From contig NZ_JAMFLX010000030.1 in the NCBI RefSeq assembly GCF_023502345.1, positions 1 to 46,852 of the forward strand: a stretch of DNA of 46,852 bases. Direction: 5' to 3'. Shown here piece after piece: positions 17,907-25,300 of the stretch. Position 1 is the first letter of the stretch, and each line of letters begins with the position of its first letter. The DNA is from Parendozoicomonas callyspongiae (GTDB lineage: Bacteria; Pseudomonadota; Gammaproteobacteria; Pseudomonadales; Endozoicomonadaceae). The position numbers were made by a program, and so were the translations under genes. The notes under the pieces are model-generated. The model worked only from the letters and a program-made list of their open reading frames with translations, made no database searches and had not been told where the DNA came from.

Positions 17907-18542
17907 TTATATGGGTGTTCCTAATAAAACACCACTGCCTTTTCTTGCTTTCCCGTTATCAAGAGGTCTGGCATTTTTTTCATCAACCATCCCCTTGCGT
18001 ACCACAAAATATCGATGCTTATTTTGCAAAACTGTCAGCCTGAAACTATCAATCGAAAGTCCGCGATTTAGATACCCAAGTACTTCTTCACTAAGGGGTA
18101 AAACACCCTTTCCAGCAACTGCACACGCATCAGACAGACAGGCTTTTGCACTGGTGTAATCTCCAGAGCGGATATAAATCATCGCGCATCTCTCAAGAAC
18201 CGAGCCATGATCTTTCCTGTGCAGAGGCGTATCGACAGTTAGTGTTTGATAATGGTCATCAGCCTTCAGGCAGAACTCAATAACTTCTGAGTAGGAGCCA
18301 GTTAACTCCAGGCTCTCCAGAACACACTGGGTATAGTGCCGAAAAAACACTTCAGGAGCCTTAAGCGAAACAGCTCTGCGGATTGCTTCCCGGTAATGCT
18401 CCAGAGCCTCATCATGCCGGTTCTTTAATGCCAAAACTTTGCCATACTCAGCAATTGCATAATGCAAAGCATGTGCTGAATTCTTCACAGATATTTTCTC
18501 TGCTTCTTTTTTGGTTCTATTGTGCGCTGTTGATGTGACCAC
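17907..18542 (-). CDS. TPR-repeat protein
   Basis: The 211-residue product contains helical pairs with TPR spacing, for example YGKVLALKNRHDEALEHYRE at residues ~33-52, and later CAMIYIRSGDYTSAKACLSD. About three to four repeats are visible. The tail (~30 residues) is basic and Gly-rich. TPR proteins bind partner peptides, so it may be an assembly chaperone or adaptor for the scaffold-family proteins encoded downstream (inference). It is second in the operon, 15 bases after the L7/L12-like-repeat gene, and 66 bases before the OmpA-containing gene. Confidence 0.75.
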   Translation of the reverse strand: MVTSTAHNRTKKEAEKISVKNSAHALHYAIAEYGKVLALKNRHDEALEHYREAIRRAVSLKAPEVFFRHYTQCVLESLELTGSYSEVIEFCLKADDHYQTLTVDTPLHRKDHGSVLERCAMIYIRSGDYTSAKACLSDACAVAGKGVLPLSEEVLGYLNRGLSIDSFRLTVLQNKHRYFVVRKGMVDEKNARPLDNGKARKGSGVLLGTPI

Positions 18543-18557
18543 TTTATGACTCTCAAC

Positions 18558-19661
18558 TCAAAGCTCACTAACAAGTTCAACGGTTGCTCCCGCTGATTCC
18601 AGAGAGCGCCGAATAACTCTTGCCTGAATTTCCGGGAAAGCACAGGGTAGAGTTGCAGGTATTTCCTGCAGTGTTTCCCCTATAGAAAATGCGTCTAACA
18701 CTTCATTTACATAAGACAGATCCTGAGCATTGATAACTTTCAACCCCAGTGACTGGAAAGTAATAAGGTGTGCCGACACGGGTATATCTGTCTTGTAAAA
18801 GTCGTCTAACACCCTGTCTAGAGACGTTTTTGGCAGGGATTCAATAATTGTTACCGGAGCGGCTTGTACAACCTGAGCTAACAGGTTCTCAGGAATATCA
18901 GTATTTCTGCGAAAGCAATCAATCTGTGCATCAGTTAGATCACTGACTGAGGAATCAAGCTGAATATCAAATCTAAGAAAAGCCTGATTTACAACTTTCA
19001 GGCCAGCATTAGCCTTATATCTCTGCCATATATCCTCAAGCCGACTAATTTCTATACTGCTCGCAACAAGGCCCGATTCGCCTAACAGTGGAATGCCCCT
19101 GGATTTAAGGTCATCCAGCAGGCGTCTTCGTATCACTTCAGGAAGCTCTCCGACAAAGACATCATAAAGGGTTTTATTTTGGGGACAGGCGAGTAAGTCA
19201 GCATCTCCATCAAGTAATGCTTCAAGTGCTGCCACCGTTGCCCTGCTGACTGAACCCAGCACAACGCCTGGCGGGTTTAGAAGTGCCTGAACAGCATCAC
19301 TCTCGGATAATCCAATGAACTTTGACAGCTTGTTGGCAACAGTTGTCAGCTTTGAGGCCTCCTGCAAATACAAAGAGATGTCATATAGCTCAGGCGTTTC
19401 CTGAACAAAGCCTCCCATTTCCACTACCCTGGCTTCATAACCAATACTCTCCAGCAGCTCATTAAGCTGTTCAGCAACATTCCGATCTACTTTTTCTACC
19501 AGAACGGCAGGGGCAGTATAGAGGCAGCGAACTACTTCAGAGGCTGGTCGCCCCAAACCTTTGGCTACAGCTGCTGCAGATGCAGGAGTCCCACGACCGA
19601 TAGACTCTATCAATACACAATATGTATTGGATGAATGAACTGTTTGCGAAGACTGGCACAC
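18558..19661 (-). CDS. Protein with repeated L7/L12-like modules (first gene of ten-gene operon)
   Basis: The 367-residue protein carries repeated short modules of the form hydrophobic strand, Pro-x-Val/Ile, helix, then Gly/Ala-x-x-Val/Leu. Examples are APAVLVEKVDRNVAEQLNEL with ESIGYEARVVE, PPGVVLGSVSRATVAALEAL, and APVTIIESLPKTSLDRVLDD. The last, at the C-terminus, is IQARVIRRSLESAGATVELV. This pattern resembles the C-terminal fold of ribosomal protein L7/L12, which docks protein factors. The start is taken at GTG 19661, with a weak ribosome binding site; a later start is possible. It leads the operon and is divergent from the peptidoglycan hydrolase gene. Function unknown. Confidence 0.7.
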   Translation of the reverse strand: MCQSSQTVHSSNTYCVLIESIGRGTPASAAAVAKGLGRPASEVVRCLYTAPAVLVEKVDRNVAEQLNELLESIGYEARVVEMGGFVQETPELYDISLYLQEASKLTTVANKLSKFIGLSESDAVQALLNPPGVVLGSVSRATVAALEALLDGDADLLACPQNKTLYDVFVGELPEVIRRRLLDDLKSRGIPLLGESGLVASSIEISRLEDIWQRYKANAGLKVVNQAFLRFDIQLDSSVSDLTDAQIDCFRRNTDIPENLLAQVVQAAPVTIIESLPKTSLDRVLDDFYKTDIPVSAHLITFQSLGLKVINAQDLSYVNEVLDAFSIGETLQEIPATLPCAFPEIQARVIRRSLESAGATVELVSEL

Positions 19662-19884
19662 AAGAAGCTACCTGCAGCTAATTATTGTTTATTATTTAGG
19701 CGGTACTGCATGAAGCATTATTATGCTACATAGTACGTATGTACCCCTCAATCATTAACCATCATTCGCCTGACTTATGTCAACAGAATGTAAGCAAGGC
19801 CAATTACTTACATGACTTACTGATTTAATATGTGATAAGCGAAGTTGTGTCATATGAAAACAATAACAACAGGACACTCAACAA
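19662..19884. promoter_or_regulatory. Divergent promoter region of the ten-gene operon and the hydrolase gene
   Basis: This AT-rich 223-base gap lies between two divergently transcribed genes, so it should hold both promoters. I see no clear palindrome of operator quality. The plus-strand gene has an ACAGGA ribosome binding site before its ATG at 19885. Confidence 0.5.
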
Positions 19885-20595
19885 ATGAACATAAAAGACA
19901 TCCAACAAGCCCTGCAGTCTGCGGGGTTTGACCCCGGTCCGATTGATGGTATCAGAGGGCGGAAAACAATCCTGGCCATCAAAGCCTTTCAGCAGGCAAA
20001 TAACTTAATCAGCGATGGACTTGTCGGTCCCAAAACAAGAGCTGTCCTTCTTGAAGGTGTTGAAACTGCCCCTAATCCTGAATTCAGCATCCCAACAACC
20101 ATTCCATGGTTGGAAACAGCCTTCGAACTGATTGGCACTCAGGAAAAACGTGGTAGTGAATCCAATGAGGCTATTATCGGATGGGCTGAGGATCTGGAGA
20201 TTACCGCATATAACGATGATGATATCCCATGGTGTGGGTTATTTGTTGCCCACTGTGTCGGCTCTCAAATGCCGGAAGAACCACTCCCCGTAAACCCTCT
20301 GGGAGCGCGACAGTGGGCAAGGTTTGGCCACGAAGTTTCACCAAGACTGGGAGCCGTCATGGTTTTCTGGCGCGGAAGCCCCAGTGGCTGGAAAGGACAT
20401 GTAGGGCTTTACTGGGCAGAGGACGATGAAGCCTACCATATTCTTGGTGGGAATCAGTCCAATGCCGTCACAGTCACCAGAATTTCAAGAAAACGATTAC
20501 TCACTGCCAGATGGCCTCACACTGGCCTGGCCGTTGATTGTATTACTCGACGTGCGTCTACCAAAGGAAAGCTGCTATCTACAAATGAAGCATGA
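19885..20595 (+). CDS. Peptidoglycan-binding cysteine hydrolase (TIGR02594-like)
   Basis: Residues ~3-60 form a PG_binding_1 domain (DIQQALQSAGFDPGPIDGIR, then GLVGPKTRAVL). The rest resembles the TIGR02594/NlpC-P60-like family often found in phage endolysins and toxin amidases. It has a catalytic Cys117 in PWCGLFVAHC, His172 in KGHVGLYW, and a polar third residue in the GGNQSN stretch. It would cleave peptide or amide bonds in peptidoglycan. It has no signal peptide, so it must either leave by a non-Sec route or act after lysis. It is divergent from the ten-gene operon and faces the lipase gene. A secreted antibacterial toxin or a wall-remodelling enzyme for that assembly are both possible; no immunity gene is obvious. 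Confidence 0.85.
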   Translation: MNIKDIQQALQSAGFDPGPIDGIRGRKTILAIKAFQQANNLISDGLVGPKTRAVLLEGVETAPNPEFSIPTTIPWLETAFELIGTQEKRGSESNEAIIGWAEDLEITAYNDDDIPWCGLFVAHCVGSQMPEEPLPVNPLGARQWARFGHEVSPRLGAVMVFWRGSPSGWKGHVGLYWAEDDEAYHILGGNQSNAVTVTRISRKRLLTARWPHTGLAVDCITRRASTKGKLLSTNEA

Positions 20596-20663
20596 ACGGA
20601 TATCAGGTTGCTCCCATCATCTTCTGATTAAGAGCCTGGGAGCAACCTTCATTCGATAACTTA

Positions 20664-21698
20664 TTAAGCTGGCTCATCTTCCACGCCCAGACAGCGTTTT
20701 CCTGCGTAATATGAAAGCTTGGCAGAATACGTCTCAATCGAGTGATCTGTAATTGGCACACTCATGCTGACATCCATCATTCTTTTCAGCATTCGCACTG
20801 CGCGATCAATAATCGGTGGATTATGTAATAACTGCAGATCACTGTAATCAGGGCGACAGCCTGTCAGGTATCTCATATCACCATGATGACGATAGCCGGA
20901 TACACTATCCAGCCACCTGATTAACCATTGACTGATATAGGGAATCTTAATCACTTCCAGTATTCCGCTTAAAACACTAGTCATATGCGCAGGTGGGATT
21001 CTGGGAACGCCATCAGAAGCATTCACAACGCGGTAAATCGGGGTTTTAATAGAATCACTAAAACTGATCGATGCAACCCGGGGGCTACCGAATGTATAGC
21101 AGGCTCCAACACTGTTATCAGCAAGATACTTGGTAGCCATTAGTGCCAAAGCACCGCCCAGTGAGTGACCTGTTAAATATAGAGGGTATCCATTTTTTTT
21201 CAGGCCCTGTAGTGATCCTTCAATGTCTTTACGAATATCTCTGAATGCCTGGTAAAAGCCACTGTGAATCCTGTCACCATTCATTTCAACCATGGCAGCT
21301 TTCAGATCTATTTTAATGTCTTCAATTTTCTTTTCAGTTCCACGAAAAGCCAGCACATTGATTTTGAATTTATCACTGTAAGCAAGGAAGGCCTGCGTCC
21401 CCCCCTGATTAAATACGTCACGCAAAACAAACTCGCCACTTTCCAAGTGGACAGAAAGCTGATTCTTAGCATCTTCTGCTGTAAGTTCTTTTTCTGAGAG
21501 TAACTTCTTCAGAATCTTTTTAACTTTCTTTGAATCAGTTTCTTCAGCCAGGCTTTGGGCTCGCTCTTCAAGATCGACACTCCCTTCAAAGCGGAAGTAT
21601 GCCAGCCGAGACATCTCAGCCATCATTCCTGCAGCTCTATCACTGTATGCAGCCCTACTAACTGGAGGCTGTAATCGATTATTATTATTAAAATACAT
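20664..21698 (-). CDS. Class 3 (fungal-type) lipase
   Basis: The 344-residue alpha/beta hydrolase has the nucleophile elbow LTGHSLGGALA (Ser near residue 177). The usual class 3 features surround it: AFRGTE ahead of it, HSGFYQAF, and YTFGSPRVA, with a catalytic Asp in NASDGVPRIPP and a late His. The start is ATG 21698, since GGGGAGGAG lies seven bases upstream; an earlier in-frame start at 21728 lacks this. No Sec signal is seen. Family members hydrolyse triacylglycerols or phospholipids, and some are T6SS or T3SS effectors. It converges on the peptidoglycan hydrolase gene, so a wall hydrolase and a lipase are paired here. Confidence 0.88.
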   Translation of the reverse strand: MYFNNNNRLQPPVSRAAYSDRAAGMMAEMSRLAYFRFEGSVDLEERAQSLAEETDSKKVKKILKKLLSEKELTAEDAKNQLSVHLESGEFVLRDVFNQGGTQAFLAYSDKFKINVLAFRGTEKKIEDIKIDLKAAMVEMNGDRIHSGFYQAFRDIRKDIEGSLQGLKKNGYPLYLTGHSLGGALALMATKYLADNSVGACYTFGSPRVASISFSDSIKTPIYRVVNASDGVPRIPPAHMTSVLSGILEVIKIPYISQWLIRWLDSVSGYRHHGDMRYLTGCRPDYSDLQLLHNPPIIDRAVRMLKRMMDVSMSVPITDHSIETYSAKLSYYAGKRCLGVEDEPA

Positions 21699-21744
21699 TG
21701 CTGCTCCTCCCCTTTTTGAGCCTATCACAGGCCCCTGCTATGGC

Positions 21745-22134
21745 TCAAACTATCCTTTTCGGTTTAATTTTATCTCTATCACTCGATAACGCAGTTTTGA
21801 GTAGTTGATATTTCAGTCCGCTTCTGTTTAGAAGCATGCTGCCCTGGCGTGATATACCAAAGATGGAGCGATTTCCTGGCATCCGAGATCTCGCGCGCTG
21901 CCATATGCTTGCTTGAACTCCTGGCAGGCTCTTAGAGCAGAGCTCAGAGCTTCCAGTGACGGTTTCCAAGAGTGACTCCGTTTTAAGACGTTCTATCAGG
22001 CAACCAGCAGGCATCTCAGGTTGCTTATTTTCAAGCAGGGCTATCTGTTCAGGATGCTGCAACAGAAGATGATCGCACAACAGGCTCACAATCAGGCCAC
22101 GCTCTGATCCTTCAACGTCTTGCTGTTTGCTCAA
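21745..22134 (-). CDS. Hypothetical protein
   Basis: A 129-residue frame starting with TTG just upstream of the lipase gene. It has a helical, Leu-rich first half (SLLCDHLLLQHPEQIALLEN) and a basic second half. I recognise no domain, signal peptide or membrane segment. The ribosome binding site is weak. Position suggests a partner or regulator of the lipase, but the frame could be spurious. Confidence 0.35.
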   Translation of the reverse strand: MSKQQDVEGSERGLIVSLLCDHLLLQHPEQIALLENKQPEMPAGCLIERLKTESLLETVTGSSELCSKSLPGVQASIWQRARSRMPGNRSIFGISRQGSMLLNRSGLKYQLLKTALSSDRDKIKPKRIV

Positions 22135-22179
22135 CCTGTTCCAGCCACTTCACGTCTTCCAGTCCTGCATAAAACCTCG

Positions 22180-22580
22180 ACCAGCCATCTCTGATCTGGC
22201 TGGGTATTTCCAGTCTGAAGCAGATGCTGTTGGGGCATGGATTACCTGTGCAGGATACCGAGAGTAGAGAGCTATCGGTTGACCGTTGGCGCTCTTACCG
22301 TGAAGGAGCACTGTCCAATGTTTTGAATCCCAAGACAGTGATCTTCTATATGGCTTTTCTGCCGCAGTTTATCAGTCCTGAAGGTTCTGCGTTCTGGCAG
22401 TCCCAGCCCCTGGCAGGATTGCACTTTGTTATCTGTATGTGCTGGCAGTGTTTCCTGGCGATTATGGTTGCCAGGGCCCGCCATCTTCTCGCTTCACCAC
22501 GATTTTCTAAAGCATTCCACAGTATGACAGGAAGTGTGATTGTTATGCTCGGCGTGAAACTGGCATTAGCTAGACAGTAA
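22180..22580 (+). pseudogene. Truncated LysE/RhtB-family exporter
   Basis: The visible frame (with LIWLGISSLKQM before the first ATG at 22224) matches the C-terminal half of LysE/RhtB amino-acid exporters. It has the helix before the loop, the signature SYREGALSNVLNPKTVIFYM, and two later membrane helices. Family members have about 205 residues and six helices; here the N-terminal half is absent and a stop codon at 22170 closes the frame. No matching N-terminal coding is seen upstream. I read it as a decayed gene left by a deletion or rearrangement next to the lipase region. Confidence 0.7.
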
Positions 22581-22677
22581 TCAGTAATACAATGGCGACT
22601 TAGTAAACAGGTATTAACATAAGTCGCTATTCCTACCTGTTTAGAGTACAGTGCCTCGATTTTTTTAAGTTTGGAAG

Positions 22678-23169
22678 ATGAGTATGCAAGATCTGCTGGT
22701 ACCGGATACTGCCTTGCTGGAGAAGTGGCTGAGTGACGCTGGTTATCAGTCGTATATCTGTGATCAGTGCAGCGGACTTCATATTTCCGCTTTGCAGACA
22801 ATGGACGGCATCGTTGACAGTCGTCTCTTTGTTGAGCCCTGGGGAATGCTGTTTACCACGGAAATGGAAGTGCGCAATGCTGCGGTTATGGCAGTGGTTG
22901 CAGATCTTACACGTCTGAACATGTCTTTCCCGACCCTGAAACTGTTTCAGGATCTTCCTGATGAGTCTTCTCCAATGCTGATTGCTTCTTCAAGCATACT
23001 GACAACACAGGGACTGACTGTGCCGCAGTTCCAGGAATTTTTCGGTGTTGCCGTGGAAACAAAACGTCAGCTGTTACAGGAATGCCAGCAACTGCAGTAT
23101 CTGGCTCAGGACACAGACCCAATGGTTATGCCGGAGTCCTCTTCCGAGGAAAAGACTCTACTGCATTAA
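22678..23169 (+). CDS. ybjN: YbjN-family protein
   Basis: The 163-residue product aligns with E. coli YbjN (158 residues) along its length by eye: LLEKWLSDAGYQSYICDQCSGLHI near the start (written here only as LLEKWLSDAG and CDQCSGLHI), then MEVRNAAVMAVVADLTRLN, and SSILTTQGLTVPQFQEFFGV. The family has a T3SS-chaperone-like fold and is linked to stress response and motility; the biochemical activity is unknown. It starts at ATG 22678, though ATG 22684 sits at better spacing from GGAAG. It stands alone, with no operon partner. Confidence 0.85.
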   Translation: MSMQDLLVPDTALLEKWLSDAGYQSYICDQCSGLHISALQTMDGIVDSRLFVEPWGMLFTTEMEVRNAAVMAVVADLTRLNMSFPTLKLFQDLPDESSPMLIASSSILTTQGLTVPQFQEFFGVAVETKRQLLQECQQLQYLAQDTDPMVMPESSSEEKTLLH

Positions 23170-23214
23170 CCATTGTTCCTCTTGAATCTTATCTCTATAG
23201 CTATCGTTTGACTG

Positions 23215-23451
23215 TTACTGTCGACAGGGTGTCAGCGAGCGAATATCGCTTTCCTGAAGCAGGGCCAGAATCAGCGTATTCTGGCTGGTGCCCCCTGATA
23301 CCAGGATATCGATCTCATAATGGTTACGGGCCGGGCAGAGAGATGCATTGAAGGCATACACATCAAAGCCACCAGTGCGGCTGTTGTTCAATACCCTTTC
23401 CAGGCAGCCCGGGGTGTTAGCTGCAATCAGCTTCAAGCGATAGTAATTCAT
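23215..23451 (-). CDS. Small ACT-domain protein, IlvM-like
   Basis: At 78 residues this is a single ACT domain: MNYYRLKLIAANTPGCLERV, then GGFDVYAFNASL and a closing YEIDILVSGG. The length and the LERVLxxxRxxGFxV pattern resemble IlvM, the regulatory subunit of acetolactate synthase II. No catalytic ilvG gene is adjacent, so the partner enzyme is elsewhere or the domain binds a different amino acid. The start ATG 23451 follows a good GGAG site; the longer frame to 23472 lacks one. A terminator-like hairpin lies 35 bases upstream in its leader. Confidence 0.75.
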   Translation of the reverse strand: MNYYRLKLIAANTPGCLERVLNNSRTGGFDVYAFNASLCPARNHYEIDILVSGGTSQNTLILALLQESDIRSLTPCRQ

Positions 23452-23485
23452 TGGTCTTCTCCTCATTTGCAAGCGGCGGAACCAT

Positions 23486-23522
23486 AAAAAAGCCCCCGGA
23501 CCTTTCGGTGCGGGGGCTTTTT
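23486..23522 (-). terminator. Terminator hairpin in the leader of the ACT-domain gene
   Basis: AAAAAGCCCCCG (23486-23497) and CGGGGGCTTTTT (23511-23522) make a perfect 12-base stem with A and T tracts on both sides, so it can terminate in either direction. Read on the minus strand it lies upstream of the ACT-domain start, as in attenuated amino-acid operons. It could also simply end transcription coming from the plus strand after ybjN. Confidence 0.75.
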
Positions 23523-23849
23523 GGAAACTTGTCTTTTTCTAGACTGCAACTCCCCCCCGGCAAATGATCCCTTTAATCATACCGGTTTTAGTCATTTTGG
23601 TGGTGGAAGCTGTCAGTTTCATTTTTTGAAGTTTTTTCTCAATAATTCTTTAATGCATGAATGATATGTAAAGATTTTCCTGTTAACAAGGGAAAATATC
23701 CTGTTGTCAGGAATTCTGACACTTCAGTTATTTGTGATGTACTGAATGCTGGTTGCTGTTATTGTGTCAGGTTCATCTGATTGAAAATACAGAAGTGCAA
23801 AAAGCAGGGTATTTTCATGTCTGAACTAAGAAAAAGGGAGTGAATTTCC
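23523..23849. other. Intergenic region between the ACT-domain gene and DAHP synthase
   Basis: Apart from the possible leader peptide on the minus strand, nothing codes here. The T-rich right half should contain the promoter for the plus-strand DAHP synthase, preceded by an AAAGGGAG ribosome binding site near 23833-23840. No operator was recognised. Confidence 0.5.
23539..23622 (-). CDS. Possible leader peptide upstream of the ACT-domain gene
   Basis: A 27-codon frame (MKLTASTTKMTK, ending GVAV) stops 17 bases before the GC-rich terminator hairpin in the ACT-domain gene leader. It contains several Thr, Ile and Val codons (STT, GMIKGII, GVAV). The layout fits a leader peptide for branched-chain amino-acid attenuation, but the regulatory codons are not dense and I see no good ribosome binding site. 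Confidence 0.3.
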   Translation of the reverse strand: MKLTASTTKMTKTGMIKGIICRGGVAV

Positions 23850-25211
23850 ATGTCCATCTGGACGCCTGATAGCTGGAAGAATCATCAAGCCCTGCAGATG
23901 CCTGATTATCCTGATGATGTCAGGCTGCAAGAGGTTGAAGAGAAGTTGAAAAAGCAGCCTCCACTGGTCTTTGCCGGTGAGGTGCGAGCATTAACAGAGC
24001 AGCTGGCCAAGGTTGCTGACGGGCAGGCTTTTCTGCTGCAGGGGGGAGACTGCGCAGAGAGCTTTAAAGAGTTTAGTGCGGTCAATATTCGGGACACCTT
24101 TAAAGTCCTGATGCAGATGGCTGTGGTACTGACCTTTGGTGCCAGCTGTCCCGTAGTAAAAGTTGGCCGTATGGCAGGTCAGTTTGCCAAGCCGCGTTCC
24201 AAACCCACAGAAAGCCGTGATGGTGTTGAGCTTCCCACTTACCGTGGCGATATTGTGAACAGTAATGAGTTCACGCCTGAAGCGCGCATTCCGGATCCTG
24301 AGAGAATGCTGGCGGTTTACCACCAGGCAGCATCAACCCTGAACCTGCTGCGGGCTTTTGCCCAGGGTGGTCTGGCCTCTCTGGAGCAGGTTCATGCCTG
24401 GAATCTGGATTTTGTGAAAACCAGTCCGGAAGCCCAGTCTTACCATATGATGGCTGAGCGAATTGATGAAACGCTGGCCTTTATGCGTGCCTGTGGCATC
24501 ACCGCAGAAAACAGCGCTGCTATTCGTGAAACCAGTTTCTATACCTCACACGAAGCACTGCTGCTGCCATATGAACAGGGTCTGACCCGCAAAGACAGTC
24601 TCACCGGTGACTGGTATGACTGTTCTGCCCATATGCTGTGGGTCGGTGACCGAACCCGCCAACCCGATGGAGCCCATATCGAGTTTGTCCGTGGCATCCA
24701 TAACCCCATTGGTATCAAGGCTGGTCCTTCTCTCGATCCTGATGACCTGATCCAACTGCTGGATCAGGTCAACCCGGATAACCTTGCTGGGCGCAGTACC
24801 GTTATCGTTCGCATGGGTGCTGACAACGTTGAGAAAGGGCTTCCACCACTGATTCGTGCCGTTGAGAGGGAAGGGCGCAAGGTGGTCTGGAGTTCCGATC
24901 CCATGCACGGCAACACCATTACCGCTGGTGATTACAAGACCCGTGATGTAAACCGTGTCCTGCAGGAAGTTCGCAGTTTCTTCGCAGTCCACAGGGCTGA
25001 AGGTACCTATGCCGGTGGTGTTCACTTTGAGATGACCGGGCAGAATGTGACGGAGTGTCTGGGTGGCAGCCATGAGGTCACTGAGGAATCACTGGCTGAC
25101 CGTTACCATACCCACTGCGATCCTCGCATGAATGCCAACCAGTCTCTGGAAATGGCGTTCCTGATTGCAGATACCCTGAAGCAGTGCCGGAAAGATCAGC
25201 AGGGTGAATAA
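23850..25211 (+). CDS. Class II 3-deoxy-7-phosphoheptulonate (DAHP) synthase
   Basis: At 453 residues this matches the plant/Pseudomonas class II DAHP synthases. It starts with [20 protein letters not shown], followed by [12 protein letters not shown] (metal-binding Cys), [32 protein letters not shown], and [10 protein letters not shown]. It condenses phosphoenolpyruvate and erythrose-4-phosphate in the first step of the shikimate pathway, in the cytoplasm. It is monocistronic with its own terminator. Class II enzymes are unrelated in sequence to E. coli AroF/G/H. The gene symbol differs between annotations, so it is left empty. Confidence 0.96.
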   Translation: MSIWTPDSWKNHQALQMPDYPDDVRLQEVEEKLKKQPPLVFAGEVRALTEQLAKVADGQAFLLQGGDCAESFKEFSAVNIRDTFKVLMQMAVVLTFGASCPVVKVGRMAGQFAKPRSKPTESRDGVELPTYRGDIVNSNEFTPEARIPDPERMLAVYHQAASTLNLLRAFAQGGLASLEQVHAWNLDFVKTSPEAQSYHMMAERIDETLAFMRACGITAENSAAIRETSFYTSHEALLLPYEQGLTRKDSLTGDWYDCSAHMLWVGDRTRQPDGAHIEFVRGIHNPIGIKAGPSLDPDDLIQLLDQVNPDNLAGRSTVIVRMGADNVEKGLPPLIRAVEREGRKVVWSSDPMHGNTITAGDYKTRDVNRVLQEVRSFFAVHRAEGTYAGGVHFEMTGQNVTECLGGSHEVTEESLADRYHTHCDPRMNANQSLEMAFLIADTLKQCRKDQQGE

Positions 25212-25240
25212 CCCGCTGTTTTTCTCTTAGAGCATAATGA

Positions 25241-25272
25241 AAAAGCCCAACTGATTTCAGTTGGGCTTTTTT
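25241..25272 (+). terminator. Rho-independent terminator after DAHP synthase
   Basis: AAAAGCCCAACTG and CAGTTGGGCTTTT are reverse complements around a short ATTT loop, ending in a T run. It also lies just past the end of the convergent Sel1 gene and can serve both. Confidence 0.9.
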
Positions 25273-25300
25273 GTGTCTGAAAGGCAGAAGGTGAGACGGC

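Noticed and set aside
10570-19661. Phage tail or contractile injection system
   Set aside because: The helix-plus-sandwich family might suggest it, but no sheath, tube, baseplate, spike or AAA+ tail ATPase was recognised.
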